The notes beneath the pieces were generated by a model. The model ran no database searches. It was not told where the DNA came from and saw only the letters and a program-made list of their open reading frames with translations. Shown here in pieces: positions 45,442 through 55,044 of a stretch of 64,000 nt of DNA. Position numbers and translations under genes: made by a program. The DNA is from Streptococcus mitis B6 (GTDB taxonomy: Bacteria; Bacillota; Bacilli; Lactobacillales; Streptococcaceae). The stretch's first letter is position 1. Each line of letters begins with the position of its first letter. Location: assembly GCF_000027165.1 (NCBI RefSeq), contig NC_013853.1, forward strand, positions 744,001 through 808,000, given 5' to 3'.

Positions 45442-46061
45442 CAATTGACCTTTTGAACGTTTCAAAGAGTTTCGGCTCAAAGAAGATCTTTACAGACTTA
45501 AATTTAATATTTGAATCTGGAAAAAGCTATGCATTGATTGGAGGTTCTGGCTCCGGTAAAAGTACCCTTCTTAATATTATAGGAAGATTAGAAAAAATTG
45601 ACAGTGGGAATGTTTTAGTTGATAAACAAGATATTTGGAAGATAAAAGAAAGAACTTTTTTTAAAAATACTGTTGGATATGTATTTCAGAATTATTCTTT
45701 AATAGATAACAAAACAGTATATGATAATCTGAGCCTTATCACTAAAGACAAAAAAACAATAACTGACGTACTTGAAAAAGTAGGACTGTCAAGTGACTAT
45801 TTACATCAAAAAATATACGAATTGTCTGGTGGGCAGGCTCAACGTGTAGCTATTGCCAGAATGTTAATGAAACCACGTAAAATTATTTTAGCAGATGAGC
45901 CCACAGGAGCTTTAGATGGTGAGATTGGAAAAGAAATCATTCGTTTGTTATTAAATGAAAAAGATGAAGACAAATATGTTATAATAGCGACGCATGATCC
46001 AGCTGTCTATAACGAAGTTGATGTGATAATTGACATGAAAGATATAGGGTATAATGTATGA
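45438..46061 (+). CDS. ABC transporter ATP-binding protein, bacteriocin (lactococcin-972) group
   Basis: A 207-aa ATPase with Walker A GGSGSGKST (about 36-44), Q-loop FQNYSLID, signature LSGGQAQRVAIARM, Walker B ILADEPTGALD and switch His in IIATHDPAVYN. It lacks its own membrane domain and would work with the DUF1430-type membrane protein, whose stop it overlaps by 4 nt. Such two-gene sets mediate export of, or self-protection against, the bacteriocin. The ribosome binding site AAAGGAG lies within the upstream gene. Confidence 0.92.
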   Translation: MTIDLLNVSKSFGSKKIFTDLNLIFESGKSYALIGGSGSGKSTLLNIIGRLEKIDSGNVLVDKQDIWKIKERTFFKNTVGYVFQNYSLIDNKTVYDNLSLITKDKKTITDVLEKVGLSSDYLHQKIYELSGGQAQRVAIARMLMKPRKIILADEPTGALDGEIGKEIIRLLLNEKDEDKYVIIATHDPAVYNEVDVIIDMKDIGYNV

Positions 46062-46558
46062 AAAAGATAATTTATATTGCTTTGATCTTTGTAGCTGGGT
46101 TACTTGCCTTCTTCTTTTTTGGAAAACAAATGATTACAAAAGAAAATACCATTAAACCAACGGTGGAGTTAACAGTCTATACGCTTTCTTCTAGTGATAC
46201 AGAAAAATGGAATAAAGTGAAACAAGTAGAAACGGAAGAAGCTACATACTTCATAACTGTGAAAGAAGCAGAGTCTTCTGAAGAAGTATTTTCAAACATC
46301 ATTGCAAATGGAGCTGCTACGGGGTTCGGAGTTCGTGAAGAAGAAGTGAAGAAATTCAATAATGGTTTAGGAGACACCATAGAGGACTCTAAGCATAATA
46401 AACTAATTGAAATAGAATTTTTTACTTTTTCTGATGATGGCGAGGGATTTGTGGTAGCAAACTTTGACTACGGTAAAGAAGAGTTGAATTCTCAGAAAAA
46501 AGATATAAAAGAGTTATATAAAAAAATATATGAATCTTTTAAAGAAAAGAATAAATGA
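46058..46558 (+). CDS. membrane-anchored extracytoplasmic protein, fourth gene of bacteriocin locus
   Basis: A 166-aa protein with one N-terminal membrane helix (about 4-20, YIALIFVAGLLAFFFFG) and an outward acidic/basic domain with no Cys. The start overlaps the ATPase stop by 4 nt, so it is co-translated. I do not recognise a family. Three-gene sets are usual for streptococcin loci, so this one is an extra. Anchoring outside the membrane, where lactococcin 972 acts (lipid II), makes an immunity role attractive, but that is inference. Confidence 0.75.
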   Translation: MKKIIYIALIFVAGLLAFFFFGKQMITKENTIKPTVELTVYTLSSSDTEKWNKVKQVETEEATYFITVKEAESSEEVFSNIIANGAATGFGVREEEVKKFNNGLGDTIEDSKHNKLIEIEFFTFSDDGEGFVVANFDYGKEELNSQKKDIKELYKKIYESFKEKNK

Positions 46559-46645
46559 TTGTATTATAATCCTTGTATTTTGCTATGGTTTGTTAATTGA
46601 TTTTTGCATATCTTACTTCAACATACTATAAAATAAAACATAAGA

Positions 46646-46682
46646 AAACGAGTATCTCCAACTACGGAAATACTCGCTTTTT
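46646..46682. terminator. terminator between bacteriocin locus and gor
   Basis: Arms with AAACGAGTATCTCC and GGAAATACTCGCTTT (one mismatch) around a 6-nt loop and T-rich end. It can stop the bacteriocin operon on the plus strand and gor on the minus strand. Confidence 0.75.
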
Positions 46683-46723
46683 GATATTTAGAAGTGTTTC
46701 TTGCTCTGCTTCTTTTATTTCGA

Positions 46724-48070
46724 TTAACGCATGGTTACAAATTCTTCAGATGCAGTTGGGTGAATCGCCACAGTTGCATCAAAGTCAGCCTTGGTTGCTC
46801 CCATTTTGATAGCAACGGCAAATCCTTGAATCATTTCATCAACACCGTATCCAATTCCATGAAGTCCGACAACTTTTTCTTCTGAACCAGCTGTGATCAA
46901 TTTGAAACGTGTTTCTTGACGGTTGTAAGTGCAAGCAGAGTACATAGAAGTAAAGCTTGATTTGTAAACCTTGATTTGGTCTTGACCGTATTCTTTAATA
47001 GCTTGTTCTTCTGTCAAACCAACAGTTCCGATAGCAGGGTGTGAAAAGACAACAGTTGGAATAGTTGAGTAGTCCATTTTTGCAGTAGTTTTTCCGTTAA
47101 AGAGACGTTCAGATAGGGTACGCCCAGCCTTGATTGCAACTGGAGTCAGTTCTTTTTCACCTGTTACATCACCTAGAGCGTAGATTCCTTCAACAACAGT
47201 ATTTTGGTATTCATCCACTTGGATAAAGCCACGTTCGTTCAGGGTTACTCCAGCTTTTTCAAGTTGCAATCCCTTAACGTTTGGACGGCGACCAGTAGCC
47301 CAGATAACTTGGCTAGCTGTGTGACTGGTACCATCTTCGAAATGAATAGTAATGCCTTCAGCAGTTTTCTCTAATTTGACAGGGACTTTGTGAGTATGAA
47401 GGGGTAAGTTGGTTCTTTCCATTTCCTTGACCAAACCTTCAACGATGTAAGAGTCAAAACTACGTAAAGGACGATCGCGGCGAACAAAGAGGTCTGTCTT
47501 GACACCAAAAGTGTGGAGCACGCCAGCCAATTCAACGGCGATATAACCAGCGCCTAGAATAGCAGCTGACTCTGGCAATTCTTCCCAGGCAAATACATCA
47601 TCAGAAGAGCCACCTAGCTCAGCACCAGGAATGTTTGGAATACTTGGATGAGCACCAGTAGCAATCACGATATGTTTAGCACGAATGAGTTCACCATTTA
47701 CGCTGACAGTATGAGAATCTACAAATTCAGCATGACCTTCAATCAAGTCTACACCGTTACGTTTAAAACTGCCATCATAAGAAGAACGAGCGCGATCAAT
47801 GTAGGCTTCACGATTGCGACGTAGGGTCGCAAAGTCAAAGTTAAGATTAGTAGTCTTAAAGCCGTAGTCTTCTCCAAATTGATGGAAAGTCTCAGCGATT
47901 TGCGCCCCGTACCACATGATTTTTTTCGGAACACAACCGACGTTGACGCAAGTTCCACCTAGTTTCTTTTCCTCAATAACGGCCGCTTTGGCTCCGTGTT
48001 CACCAGCACGGTTCATGGTAGCAATTCCTCCACTACCTCCACCGATAGCAATGATATCGTATTCTCTCAT
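46724..48070 (-). CDS. gor: glutathione-disulfide reductase
   Basis: A 448-aa FAD/NADPH disulfide reductase. FAD-binding GGGSGG lies at 10-15, the redox pair Cys41/Cys46 in [13 protein letters not shown], the NADPH Rossmann segment [13 protein letters not shown], the second FAD motif near IYALGDVTG, and the C-terminal dimer motif HPTASEEFV, whose His is the acid/base. It regenerates glutathione taken up from the host. The length and active-site order fit Gor rather than lipoamide dehydrogenase, which usually has a longer C-terminus. It faces the MacAB-like genes divergently. Confidence 0.94.
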   Translation of the reverse strand: MREYDIIAIGGGSGGIATMNRAGEHGAKAAVIEEKKLGGTCVNVGCVPKKIMWYGAQIAETFHQFGEDYGFKTTNLNFDFATLRRNREAYIDRARSSYDGSFKRNGVDLIEGHAEFVDSHTVSVNGELIRAKHIVIATGAHPSIPNIPGAELGGSSDDVFAWEELPESAAILGAGYIAVELAGVLHTFGVKTDLFVRRDRPLRSFDSYIVEGLVKEMERTNLPLHTHKVPVKLEKTAEGITIHFEDGTSHTASQVIWATGRRPNVKGLQLEKAGVTLNERGFIQVDEYQNTVVEGIYALGDVTGEKELTPVAIKAGRTLSERLFNGKTTAKMDYSTIPTVVFSHPAIGTVGLTEEQAIKEYGQDQIKVYKSSFTSMYSACTYNRQETRFKLITAGSEEKVVGLHGIGYGVDEMIQGFAVAIKMGATKADFDATVAIHPTASEEFVTMR

Positions 48071-48359
48071 TGAAAACTCCTTTGTACTCTTTTAATAGTA
48101 GAGTGTCATTTTTGATAGTCATATTCTATCTTTTTTTTGATGTGATTGCAAAAATCTGCTACGTTCAAAAAAATTAAAGAAAAGGCTTGCAAAAAATAAA
48201 AATAAAGTGTATTATATATCTAGTACAATAACTAAACAAAAAATCCGAACAATAATCAAATCCTGAAATGTCATTATTTCGTTCTGAACTGTTATTGTTT
48301 ATATTTGCTAATTTTTGTATAATATTGTTAAGAACTTTAAATCAAAAAGGAGTTTCATT
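48071..48359. other. divergent intergenic region gor / MacA-like gene
   Basis: About 290 bp. The gor ribosome binding site (AAAGGAG) is at its left edge. The right part holds the promoter at 48295-48323. An AT-rich stretch with TTGCAAAAAATAAAAATAAA (48185-48204) and no recognised operator fills the middle. Confidence 0.6.
48295..48323 (+). promoter_or_regulatory. promoter of the MacAB-like operon
   Basis: TTGTTT (48295-48300), a 17-nt spacer and TATAAT (48318-48323), followed by a leader of about 30 nt and an AAAAAGGAG ribosome binding site. Confidence 0.75.
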
Positions 48360-49565
48360 ATGAAAAAGAATGGTAAAACTAAAAAGTGGCAATTGTATGC
48401 AGCAATCGGTGCTGCCAGTGTAGTTGTATTAGGTGCTGGGGGGATTTTGCTCTTTAGACAACCATCTCAGACCGCTGTAAAAGATGAAGCTACTCATCTT
48501 GTTGTTGCTAAGGAAGGAAGCGTGGCATCCTCTGTTTTATTGTCAGGGACAGTAACAGCAAAAAATGAACAATATGTTTATTTTGATGCTAGTAAGGGAG
48601 ATTTAGATGAAATCCTTGTTTCTGTGGGGGATAAGGTCAGCGAAGGGCAGGCTTTAGTCAAGTACAGTAGTTCAGAAGCCCAGGCGGCCTATGATTCAGC
48701 GAGTCGAGCAGTAGCTAAGGCAGATCGTCATATCAACGAACTCAATCAAGCACGAAATGAAGCTGCTTCAGCTCCGGCTCCACAGTTACCAGCGTCAGCA
48801 GTAGGAGAAGGTGTTGCAGCGCAAGCTCCAGCTCCAGTCTCAGGAAATTCAGTTTCATCTATTGATGCACAACTGGGTGATGCTCGTGATGCTCGTGCAG
48901 ATGCAGCAGCGCAATTAAGCAAGGCTCAAAGTCAGTTGGATGCAATGACGGTTCTCAGTACCTTAGAGGGAACTGTGGTCGAAGTCAACCGTAATGTTTC
49001 TAAATCTCCAACTGGAGCTAGCCAGGTGGTAGTTCATGTCGTTAGCAATGAAAACTTGCAAGTTAAGGGTGAACTATCTGAATATAACCTTGCCAACCTC
49101 TCTGTAGGGCAAGAAGTAACCTTTACTTCTAAAGTTTACCAAGATAAGAGCTGGACTGGTAAGATTAGCTACATTTCTGACTACCCTAAAAACAATGGTG
49201 AAGCAGCAAGTGCAGCTACTGCCGCAGCAGGTGGTAATTCTGGTTCTAAATATCCATATACCATCGATGTTACAAGTGAAATCGGTGACTTGAAACAAGG
49301 ATTCTCAGTAAGTGTTGAGGTTAAGAATAAGAGTAAAGCCATTTTGGTTCCTCTAACAAGTGTTGTGACTGAAAATGATAAGAACTATGTCTGGGTGCTT
49401 GACGAGCAGAAAAAGGCCAAGAAAGTGGAAGTTGGTTTGGGCAATGCTGATGCAGACAACCAAGAAATCACTTCAGGTCTGACAAATGGAGTCAAGGTCA
49501 TCAGTAACCCAACGTCTTCTCTAGAGGAAGGAAAAGAGGTGAAGGCTGATGAAGCAACTAATTAG
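48360..49565 (+). CDS. efflux RND/ABC periplasmic-adaptor-type membrane fusion protein
   Basis: A 401-aa HlyD/MacA-like protein. The start at 48360 has AAAAAGGAG; the frame from 48315 has none. One N-terminal membrane helix (about 10-32) is followed by the biotinyl-lipoyl halves (KNEQYVYFDASKGDLDEILV and a partner near 200-225), a coiled-coil hairpin (about 100-195) interrupted by an Ala/Pro-rich stretch (SAPAPQLPASAVGEG), and a beta-barrel region. It overlaps the ATPase gene by 17 nt. In pneumococcus the equivalent three-gene set has been linked to antimicrobial-peptide resistance (from memory). Confidence 0.9.
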   Translation: MKKNGKTKKWQLYAAIGAASVVVLGAGGILLFRQPSQTAVKDEATHLVVAKEGSVASSVLLSGTVTAKNEQYVYFDASKGDLDEILVSVGDKVSEGQALVKYSSSEAQAAYDSASRAVAKADRHINELNQARNEAASAPAPQLPASAVGEGVAAQAPAPVSGNSVSSIDAQLGDARDARADAAAQLSKAQSQLDAMTVLSTLEGTVVEVNRNVSKSPTGASQVVVHVVSNENLQVKGELSEYNLANLSVGQEVTFTSKVYQDKSWTGKISYISDYPKNNGEAASAATAAAGGNSGSKYPYTIDVTSEIGDLKQGFSVSVEVKNKSKAILVPLTSVVTENDKNYVWVLDEQKKAKKVEVGLGNADADNQEITSGLTNGVKVISNPTSSLEEGKEVKADEATN

Positions 49566-50250
49566 TCTAAAAAATATCTGCAGAAGTTACCGTAACGGTG
49601 ACCAAGAACTGCAGGTACTCAAAAATATTAACCTTGAAGTGAATGAGGGTGAATTCGTTGCTATCATGGGACCATCAGGTTCTGGTAAGTCTACGCTGAT
49701 GAATACGATTGGCATGTTGGATACACCAACCAGTGGTGAGTATTATCTTGAAGGCCGAGAAGTAGCTGGACTTGGTGAAAAACAACTAGCCAAGGTCCGT
49801 AACCAACAAATTGGTTTTGTCTTTCAGCAGTTCTTTCTTCTATCCAAACTTAATGCTCTGCAAAATGTAGAATTGCCCTTGATTTACGCAGGAGTTTCGG
49901 CTTCAAAACGTCGCAAGTTAGCTGAGGAATATCTAGATAAGGTTGAATTGACTGAGCGTAGTCACCATTTACCTTCGGAATTATCTGGTGGTCAAAAGCA
50001 ACGTGTGGCTATTGCGCGTGCCTTGGTAAACAATCCTTCTATTATCTTAGCAGACGAACCAACAGGAGCCTTGGATACCAAAACAGGTAACCAAATTATG
50101 CAACTATTGGTTGAACTAAATAAAGAAGGAAAAACCATTATCATGGTAACGCATGAGCCTGAGATCGCTGCTTATGCCAAACGCCAGATTGTCATTCGAG
50201 ATGGAGTTATTTCATCTGATAGTGCGCAGTTAGAAAAGGAGGAAAACTAA
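49549..50250 (+). CDS. MacB-like ABC transporter ATP-binding protein
   Basis: A 233-aa ATPase of the LolD/MacB class: Walker A GPSGSGKST (about 41-49), Q-loop FVFQQFFLL, signature LSGGQKQRVAIARAL, Walker B ILADEPTGALD and switch His in MVTHEPEI. It is encoded between its adaptor and permease partners; overlap with the adaptor and a 1-nt gap to the permease indicate one operon. It powers export of peptides or drugs from the membrane. Confidence 0.94.
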   Translation: MKQLISLKNICRSYRNGDQELQVLKNINLEVNEGEFVAIMGPSGSGKSTLMNTIGMLDTPTSGEYYLEGREVAGLGEKQLAKVRNQQIGFVFQQFFLLSKLNALQNVELPLIYAGVSASKRRKLAEEYLDKVELTERSHHLPSELSGGQKQRVAIARALVNNPSIILADEPTGALDTKTGNQIMQLLVELNKEGKTIIMVTHEPEIAAYAKRQIVIRDGVISSDSAQLEKEEN

Positions 50251-50251
50251 G

Positions 50252-51511
50252 ATGCAGAATCTGAAATTTGCCTTTTCATCTATCATGGCTCACAAGATGC
50301 GCTCTTTTCTCACTATGATTGGGATTATCATTGGTGTTTCATCAGTTGTTGTGATTATGGCTCTGGGAGATTCCATGTCTCGTCAGATCAATAAAAATAT
50401 GACCAAGTCACAGAAGAATATCCATGTCTTTTTCTCACCTATTAAAAGTAAAGATGGTTCTTTTACCCAAAAGCAATCAGCTTTGACAGTTTCTGGGAAA
50501 GAAGAGGAAGTTCATGTTGAACCACCAAAACCACAAGAATCCTGGGTTAGGGAGGCGGCTAAACTCAAAGGGGTGGATAGTTACTATGTAACCAACTCAA
50601 CAAATACTACCTTGTCTTATAAAGATAAAAAAGTGGAGCGCGCTAGCTTGACAGGTGGGAATATTACCTACATGAAGGCAGTTGAAAATGAAATTGTTGC
50701 AGGCCGCAGTCTCATAGCTCAGGATTATAAAGATGTGGCCAGTGTCATTTTACTAGACCAAGAACTTGCTAATAGCCTGTTTGGATCTGCTCAAGAAGCT
50801 ATTAACCAGGTTATAGATGTTGGTGGCTTTAGCTATCGTGTCATTGGTGTCTATACCAGCGATGAGGCCAAGACTGCCAAGACTTTTGGTATTGGTGGAC
50901 TTCCAATCACGACTAATATTTCTCTTGCCAACAACTTCAATATGGATGAAATTTCTGATATTGTCTTCCGTGTCAATGATACTAGTTTGACACCTACGGT
51001 GGGACCAGAATTAGCTAGAAAATTGACCGAGATTGCCGGCCTTCAGCAAGGGGAGTATCAGGTGGCAGATGCGACTGCAGCCTTCCAAGAAGTACAACAA
51101 CTTTTTGGATTTATAACTACGATTATTAGTGCCATCGCAGGAATTTCTCTCTTTGTTGGAGGGACTGGTGTTATGAACATCATGCTGGTTTCGGTGACAG
51201 AGCGTACTCGTGAGATTGGTCTCCGTAAGGCCTTGGGTGCAACACGTGCTAATATTTTAATCCAGTTTTTGATTGAATCCATGATTTTGACCTTGCTTGG
51301 GGGAGCTATTGGTCTAACCATTGCGACAGGCTTAACCGCTATAGCTGGCCTACTTTTACAAGGTTTGATTGCGGGTATAGAAGTAGGAGTATCAATCCCA
51401 GTTGCCCTATTTAGTCTTGCAGTTTCGGCTAGTGTTGGTATGATTTTTGGAGTCTTGCCAGCCAACAAGGCATCGAAACTTGATCCAATTGAAGCCCTTC
51501 GATATGAATAA
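50252..51511 (+). CDS. MacB/FtsX-type ABC transporter permease
   Basis: A 419-aa permease with an N-terminal membrane helix near 20-40 (MRSFLTMIGIIIGVSSVVVI), a large extracellular domain (about 45-285) and three C-terminal helices with ERTREIGLRKALGATRANIL, the conserved coupling segment of the family. It ends LDPIEALRYE, the usual C-terminus. It forms the mechanotransmission part of the MacAB-like efflux complex. The substrate cannot be read from sequence. Confidence 0.94.
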   Translation: MQNLKFAFSSIMAHKMRSFLTMIGIIIGVSSVVVIMALGDSMSRQINKNMTKSQKNIHVFFSPIKSKDGSFTQKQSALTVSGKEEEVHVEPPKPQESWVREAAKLKGVDSYYVTNSTNTTLSYKDKKVERASLTGGNITYMKAVENEIVAGRSLIAQDYKDVASVILLDQELANSLFGSAQEAINQVIDVGGFSYRVIGVYTSDEAKTAKTFGIGGLPITTNISLANNFNMDEISDIVFRVNDTSLTPTVGPELARKLTEIAGLQQGEYQVADATAAFQEVQQLFGFITTIISAIAGISLFVGGTGVMNIMLVSVTERTREIGLRKALGATRANILIQFLIESMILTLLGGAIGLTIATGLTAIAGLLLQGLIAGIEVGVSIPVALFSLAVSASVGMIFGVLPANKASKLDPIEALRYE

Positions 51512-51580
51512 GATCAACAAGATGGACACTTGTCTATCTTGTTTTTGTATAGATTTCCCTATCGAAAATCCTTAAAAATG

Positions 51581-51589
51581 TGATATAAT
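51581..51589 (+). promoter_or_regulatory. metG promoter (extended -10)
   Basis: TGATATAAT, with no clear -35 at standard distance, 46 nt before the metG start. The leader includes AGAAAAACAGG and GGAAAGGA and has no T-box-like structure that I can see. Confidence 0.65.
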
Positions 51590-51634
51590 GAAGTGTTAGA
51601 AAAACAGGTTTCATTTGCCTGGAAAGGAAAAATT

Positions 51635-53632
51635 ATGTCTGAAAAGAATTTTTATATTACAACGCCGATTTACTATCCATCTGGTAAACTGCATATCGGA
51701 TCTGCCTACACAACCATCGCTTGTGATGTCCTAGCACGTTACAAACGCCTGATGGGCTACGATGTCTTTTATTTGACAGGTCTTGATGAGCATGGTCAAA
51801 AGATTCAACAAAAAGCAGAAGAAGCTGGAATCACCCCTCAAGCCTATGTTGATGGGATGGCAGTTGGAGTCAAAGAACTCTGGCAATTACTCGATATCTC
51901 ATACGATAAATTCATCCGTACAACTGATGACTACCATGAAAAAGTTGTAGCACAAGTCTTTGAGCGCTTACTTGCTCAAGATGATATCTATTTGGGTGAA
52001 TACTCTGGTTGGTACTCAGTATCAGATGAGGAATTCTTTACAGAAAGCCAGCTTGCAGAAGTATTCCGTGATGAAGCTGGAAATGTGACGGGTGGTATCG
52101 CTCCATCAGGTCACGAGGTTGAATGGGTATCTGAAGAATCATATTTCCTTCGTCTCAGTAAATACCAAGACCGTTTGGTCGAATTTTTCAAAGCTCATCC
52201 TGAATTCATCACTCCAGATGGTCGTCTGAATGAAATGCTTCGCAACTTCATCGAGCCAGGTTTAGAGGATTTGGCAGTTTCTCGTACAACCTTTACATGG
52301 GGAGTGCCTGTCCCATCAAATCCAAAACACGTTGTCTATGTTTGGTTTGATGCTCTTCTCAACTATGTGACAGCTCTTGGCTACGATCAAGACGAACACG
52401 CTAACTTTGACAAGTTCTGGAACGGAACCGTCTTCCACATGGTTGGGAAAGATATCCTTCGTTTCCACTCCATCTACTGGCCAATCTTGCTCATGATGCT
52501 CGATATCAAGTTGCCAGAACGTTTGATTGCTCATGGTTGGTTTGTCATGAAAGACGGCAAAATGTCTAAGTCTAAAGGGAATGTCGTTTACCCTGAAATG
52601 TTGGTAGAGCGTTATGGGCTAGATCCACTTCGTTACTACCTCATGCGTAGCCTTCCTGTTGGTTCAGACGGAACCTTCACTCCAGAGGACTATGTAGGAC
52701 GTATCAACTATGAATTGGCAAATGACCTCGGAAACCTCCTCAACCGTACGGTTTCAATGATTAACAAGTACTTTGATGGTCAAATCCCTGCCTATGTAGA
52801 AGGTGTAACAGACTTTGACAATGCTCTTGCTCAAGTAGCTGCTGAATCAATTGCTGACTACCATACACACATGGAAGCAGTTGACTACCCACGTGCCCTT
52901 GAAGCAGTCTGGACTCTGATCTCTCGTACCAATAAATACATCGATGAGACAGCTCCATGGGTCTTGGCAAAGGATGAAGCACTCCGCGATCAATTGGCAA
53001 GTGTCATGAGTCACTTGGCAGCCAGTCTGCGTGTCGTTGCTCACTTGATTGAGCCATTTATGATGGAAACCAGTCGCGCGGTCTTGACTCAACTTGGCTT
53101 GGAAGAAGTAGCAAGCCTTGAGAACTTGAAATTGGCTGATTTCCCTGCAGATGTGACTGTAGTTGCTAAGGGAACACCAATCTTCCCACGTCTGGATATG
53201 GAAGAAGAAATCGCCTATATCAAGGAACAAATGGAAGGTAACAAACCAGCTGTCGAAAAAGAATGGAATCCAGATGAAGTTGAACTCAAACTAAACAAGG
53301 AAGAAATCAAGTTTGAAGACTTTGACAAGGTCGAAATCCGTGTCGCAGAAGTCAAAGAAGTGTCTAAAGTAGAAGGTTCAGATAAGTTGCTTCAATTCCG
53401 ATTAGATGCTGGTGATGGTGAAGATCGTCAAATCCTCTCAGGAATTGCAAAATACTATCCAAATGAACAAGAATTGGTCGGCAAGAAAGTCCAAATCGTT
53501 GCCAACCTCAAACCACGCAAGATGATGAAAAAATATGTCAGCCAAGGGATGATCCTCTCAGCTGAACATGATGGACAATTAACCCTTCTCACAGTTGATC
53601 CAGCTGTACCAAACGGAAGTGTGATTGGGTAA
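51635..53632 (+). CDS. metG: methionyl-tRNA synthetase
   Basis: A 665-aa class I synthetase. The ATG at 51635 with GGAAAGGA gives [17 protein letters not shown]; the frame from 51593 is not used. HIGH-type motif is KLHIGSAYT (19-27), KMSKS motif is [12 protein letters not shown] near 308-319. After the anticodon-binding helical domain (about 350-520) comes a C-terminal EMAP/Trbp111-like tRNA-binding domain (about 560-665), with [20 protein letters not shown]. It charges initiator and elongator methionine tRNAs. Length agrees with streptococcal MetRS. Confidence 0.96.
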   Translation: MSEKNFYITTPIYYPSGKLHIGSAYTTIACDVLARYKRLMGYDVFYLTGLDEHGQKIQQKAEEAGITPQAYVDGMAVGVKELWQLLDISYDKFIRTTDDYHEKVVAQVFERLLAQDDIYLGEYSGWYSVSDEEFFTESQLAEVFRDEAGNVTGGIAPSGHEVEWVSEESYFLRLSKYQDRLVEFFKAHPEFITPDGRLNEMLRNFIEPGLEDLAVSRTTFTWGVPVPSNPKHVVYVWFDALLNYVTALGYDQDEHANFDKFWNGTVFHMVGKDILRFHSIYWPILLMMLDIKLPERLIAHGWFVMKDGKMSKSKGNVVYPEMLVERYGLDPLRYYLMRSLPVGSDGTFTPEDYVGRINYELANDLGNLLNRTVSMINKYFDGQIPAYVEGVTDFDNALAQVAAESIADYHTHMEAVDYPRALEAVWTLISRTNKYIDETAPWVLAKDEALRDQLASVMSHLAASLRVVAHLIEPFMMETSRAVLTQLGLEEVASLENLKLADFPADVTVVAKGTPIFPRLDMEEEIAYIKEQMEGNKPAVEKEWNPDEVELKLNKEEIKFEDFDKVEIRVAEVKEVSKVEGSDKLLQFRLDAGDGEDRQILSGIAKYYPNEQELVGKKVQIVANLKPRKMMKKYVSQGMILSAEHDGQLTLLTVDPAVPNGSVIG

Positions 53633-53705
53633 AAATAGAGGCTCTATAATATTTGAATCTTTCTCTTTTTCCGTGGGTTTAAGAAGATAAAATGGAGTGA
53701 AATAT

Positions 53706-53750
53706 AGTCAAAAAGCCGTTGCAAAACGGTTTTTTGTTATAATGAAGGGA
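53706..53750 (+). promoter_or_regulatory. terminator-promoter module 1
   Basis: AGTCAAAAAGCCGTT, short loop, AACGGTTTTTTG forms a terminator; it runs straight into TGTTATAAT (extended -10, TATAAT at 53738-53743) and GAAGGG. The same arrangement is repeated at 54734-54778. It ends metG transcription and starts the aldo/keto reductase transcript. Confidence 0.7.
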
Positions 53751-53781
53751 AGAATGTTAGAAATTTAAGGAGAAAAATTTG

Positions 53782-54708
53782 ATGAGATACATAACTATTG
53801 GTCAAGATGACAAAGAATTATCAGAAATTGTTCTCGGAATGATGAGAATAGAAGATAAGTCTGTAAAAGAAGTTGAAGAGCTTGTAGAAACAGCACTTTC
53901 TGTTGGAATCAATGCTTTCGACTTGGCTGATATATATGGTCGTGGTCGTTGTGAAGAACTGTTAGGTCTTGTCCTAAAAAATCGTCCAGATTTAAGAGAA
54001 GAGATGTGGATTCAGTCAAAATGTGGCATTCGCATTGAAGAATTTACCTATTTTGATTTTTCTAAGGACTATATTATAAAATCAGTTGACGGAATTTTGC
54101 AAAGATTGAAGATTGATCATCTAGATAGCTTGCTCCTTCATCGACCAGATGCTTTGATGGAATCTGACCAAGTAGCAGAAGCCTTTGATCTTCTTTATAA
54201 ACAAGGTAAAGTTCGAGATTTTGGAGTTTCTAATCAAAATCCTATGATGATGGAGTTGCTTAAAAAAGATGTCAAGCAGCCGTTAGCTGTTAATCAGCTA
54301 CAATTAAGTGCAGCTTTTACACCAGGATTCGAATCAAGTTTTCATGTTAATATGGAAGATAGTCAAGCAGCTATGCGAGATGGCAGCATTTTTGAATATT
54401 GCAAATTACACGATGTGGTCATTCAAGCATGGTCTGTCTTACAATTCGGGTATTTTAAAGGGAATTTTGTTGGAAATGAGAAATTTCAAGCTTTAAATCA
54501 AGTACTTGATCGTTTAGCTTTTAAATATGGAGTAACCCCTTCGACCATTGCCATTTCTTGGATATTGCGTTATCCAGCAAAAATGCAGGCAGTCGTAGGT
54601 ACAACAAATCCTAAGCATTTGAGAGAAGTTAGCCAAGCGACAAACTTTAGCTTAACAAGAAAAGAATGGTATGAAATTTATCTTGCTGCAGGGAATAATT
54701 TGCCGTAA
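53782..54708 (+). CDS. aldo/keto reductase
   Basis: A 308-aa (alpha/beta)8-barrel oxidoreductase. The ATG at 53782 is preceded by TAAGGAG; a TTG three bases earlier is less likely. The tetrad is seen as Asp in NAFDLADIYGRG (with Tyr), Lys in IQSKCG, and His in DSLLLHRPD. VRDFGVSNQNPMMMELL and the NADPH-binding end (VVGTTNPKHLREV) are family blocks. It is related to YdhF/YghZ-like reductases; the substrate is unknown. It stands alone between two copies of a terminator-promoter module. Confidence 0.9.
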   Translation: MRYITIGQDDKELSEIVLGMMRIEDKSVKEVEELVETALSVGINAFDLADIYGRGRCEELLGLVLKNRPDLREEMWIQSKCGIRIEEFTYFDFSKDYIIKSVDGILQRLKIDHLDSLLLHRPDALMESDQVAEAFDLLYKQGKVRDFGVSNQNPMMMELLKKDVKQPLAVNQLQLSAAFTPGFESSFHVNMEDSQAAMRDGSIFEYCKLHDVVIQAWSVLQFGYFKGNFVGNEKFQALNQVLDRLAFKYGVTPSTIAISWILRYPAKMQAVVGTTNPKHLREVSQATNFSLTRKEWYEIYLAAGNNLP

Positions 54709-54733
54709 GTAGAAGCAGATGTAAATAAATCAC

Positions 54734-54778
54734 AGTCAAAAAGCCGTTGTAAAGCGGTTTTTTTGTTATAATGAAGGG
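54734..54778 (+). promoter_or_regulatory. terminator-promoter module 2
   Basis: Nearly the same sequence as module 1 (AGTCAAAAAGCCGTTGTAAAG, then CGGTTTTTTTG, TGTTATAATGAAGGG). Differences are few single bases. TATAAT is at 54767-54772. The RNA start should lie near 54779, about 30 nt before the next gene. Confidence 0.7.
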
Positions 54779-54807
54779 GAGAATTATTGATATTAAAGGA
54801 GAAAAAC

Positions 54808-55044
54808 ATGACATTTGAAGAAATTCTGCCTGGGTTAAAGGCTAAGAAAAAATATGTACGTACTGGATGGGGAGGTGCTGAAAACTATGTGCAGCTTTTT
54901 GATACCATTGAACAAAACGGGGTTGCACTTGAAGTGACGCCCTACTTCCTAATTAACGTGTCTGGAGAAGGAGAAGGTTTTTCCATGTGGAGTCCGACAC
55001 CTTGTGATGTTTTGGCGACGGATTGGGTAGAAGTGCATGACTAG
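54808..55044 (+). CDS. DUF2829-family small protein (Tad2-like)
   Basis: A 78-aa protein starting at 54808 after AAAGGAGAAAAAC; the frame from 54787 lacks this. It matches DUF2829: FEEILPGLKAKKKYVRTGWG, then YVQLFDTI, LINVSGEGEGFSMWSPTPCD and VLATDWVEV. Phage DUF2829 proteins (Tad2) bind the Thoeris signal gcADPR and block that defence. The chromosomal role is unknown. Its last 8 bases overlap the SDR gene. Presence in a conserved chromosomal block rather than a prophage is unusual for that function. Confidence 0.85.
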   Translation: MTFEEILPGLKAKKKYVRTGWGGAENYVQLFDTIEQNGVALEVTPYFLINVSGEGEGFSMWSPTPCDVLATDWVEVHD

